A stretch of 64,000 nt of DNA, from assembly GCF_947172395.1 (NCBI RefSeq), contig NC_069094.1, forward strand, positions 8,546,292-8,610,291, written 5' to 3'. Position 1 is the stretch's first letter; each line of letters begins with the position of its first letter. The DNA is from Bicyclus anynana (Eukaryota > Arthropoda > Insecta > Lepidoptera > Nymphalidae). Position numbers and translations under genes: made by a program. Of the stretch, positions 63,696 through 64,000 are shown in pieces. Below the pieces are notes generated by a model, which saw nothing but the letters and a program-made list of their open reading frames with translations, had not been told where the DNA came from and made no database searches.

Positions 63696-64000
63696 AGACT
63701 ATACAAAACAATGTATTCTGAAATGTTATAGAAATAGTCAGTTACTATTCCTATAACTTTAGGATTGCGGATAATTGCGGATATGTTTATTTTAACCCCC
63801 AACACAGAAGGCGGGATGGCTACGTGTGTGTATGTCTGTGGCGAGTAAACCTGTGTATGGGTGTTTGTGTAATCATTTGGATGCGGTTTTTCAGCGAAAG
63901 TTTTTAGATGTGTTACATCAAAACTGGTTAAGCCGTTTACAAGATGTGGGATGTGAAAGTGGTATTGAACAATTAGATGTTTCAATTTGACCCGAGTCGA
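63696..64000. other. Unassigned window end; possible repeat 63790-63940
   Basis: TTTTAACCCCCAACACAG to TGTGTGTATGTCTGTGGCG resembles a common lepidopteran repeat as I remember it. A 99-codon minus frame (63686-63985) is not recognised. Confidence 0.35.

Overview
This window looks like a piece of a butterfly or moth (Lepidoptera) genome. By eye it is AT-rich. It has no convincing host exon, no rRNA or tRNA gene, no CRISPR array and no bacterial operon structure. It is packed with repeat types characteristic of lepidopteran euchromatin: several tRNA-headed SINE families, Helitron-like units that insert between A and T and end in CTAG, RTE-type LINE tails ending in ATG/TGA microsatellites, Jockey/CR1-type LINE ends, and many short terminal-inverted-repeat (TIR) elements. 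The species cannot be named from this sequence. The window is best read as intergenic or intronic DNA built from nested transposons.

Layout. 0-13 kb: a fold-back element at the left edge, SINE-A and SINE-B copies, RTE tails and Helitron-like units. 11.8-13.8 kb: two very short retroposed fragments with clear target-site duplications (TSDs). 13.8-24 kb: RTE and SINE copies, a hAT-type MITE interrupted by a Helitron-like unit, TAA-flanked MITEs, and a TIR element broken by a LINE fragment. 24.4-25.4 kb: a tandem array with a unit near 236 bp. 29.9-30.9 kb: a TIR-bounded element carrying a duplicated unit near 377 bp. 31.1-31.45 kb (minus): an isolated 109-codon frame with a membrane segment, the only non-repeat frame that merits a gene hypothesis. 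32-39 kb: LINE, SINE, Helitron, hAT and fold-back elements.

The centrepiece is at 39.8-45.7 kb. A BEL/Pao-type LTR retrotransposon (40066-44801) has 399-bp LTRs that differ at one position and a perfect 5-bp TSD (GTTAG). It sits inside an older TIR element that carries a 130-bp tandem array. It encodes one uninterrupted 1200-residue frame with a complete-looking Gag, three zinc knuckles and an aspartic protease. The pol part is shrunken: RT palm, RNase H and integrase cores are largely missing, while short stretches that normally flank them remain in canonical order, up to the usual C-terminal domain. This looks like a young, non-autonomous, Gag-protease-coding derivative.

45.7-64 kb: more SINE, RTE, Helitron and MITE copies, including a hAT MITE with a perfect 8-bp TSD, a Helitron copy with a 30-bp perfect palindrome, and a decayed retroelement ORF with an LTVPWE motif.

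Family labels used below. SINE-A: tRNA-headed with a poly(A) tail. SINE-B: tRNA-headed with a TGA-repeat tail. SINE-C: a second tRNA-headed family with an RTE-like tail. SINE-D: head containing CAATAGCTCAACGG. H1 and H2: two Helitron-like families. Family F: TIR element with the terminus TCAACCGACTTCC. Clade names rest on remembered motifs; no database was searched.
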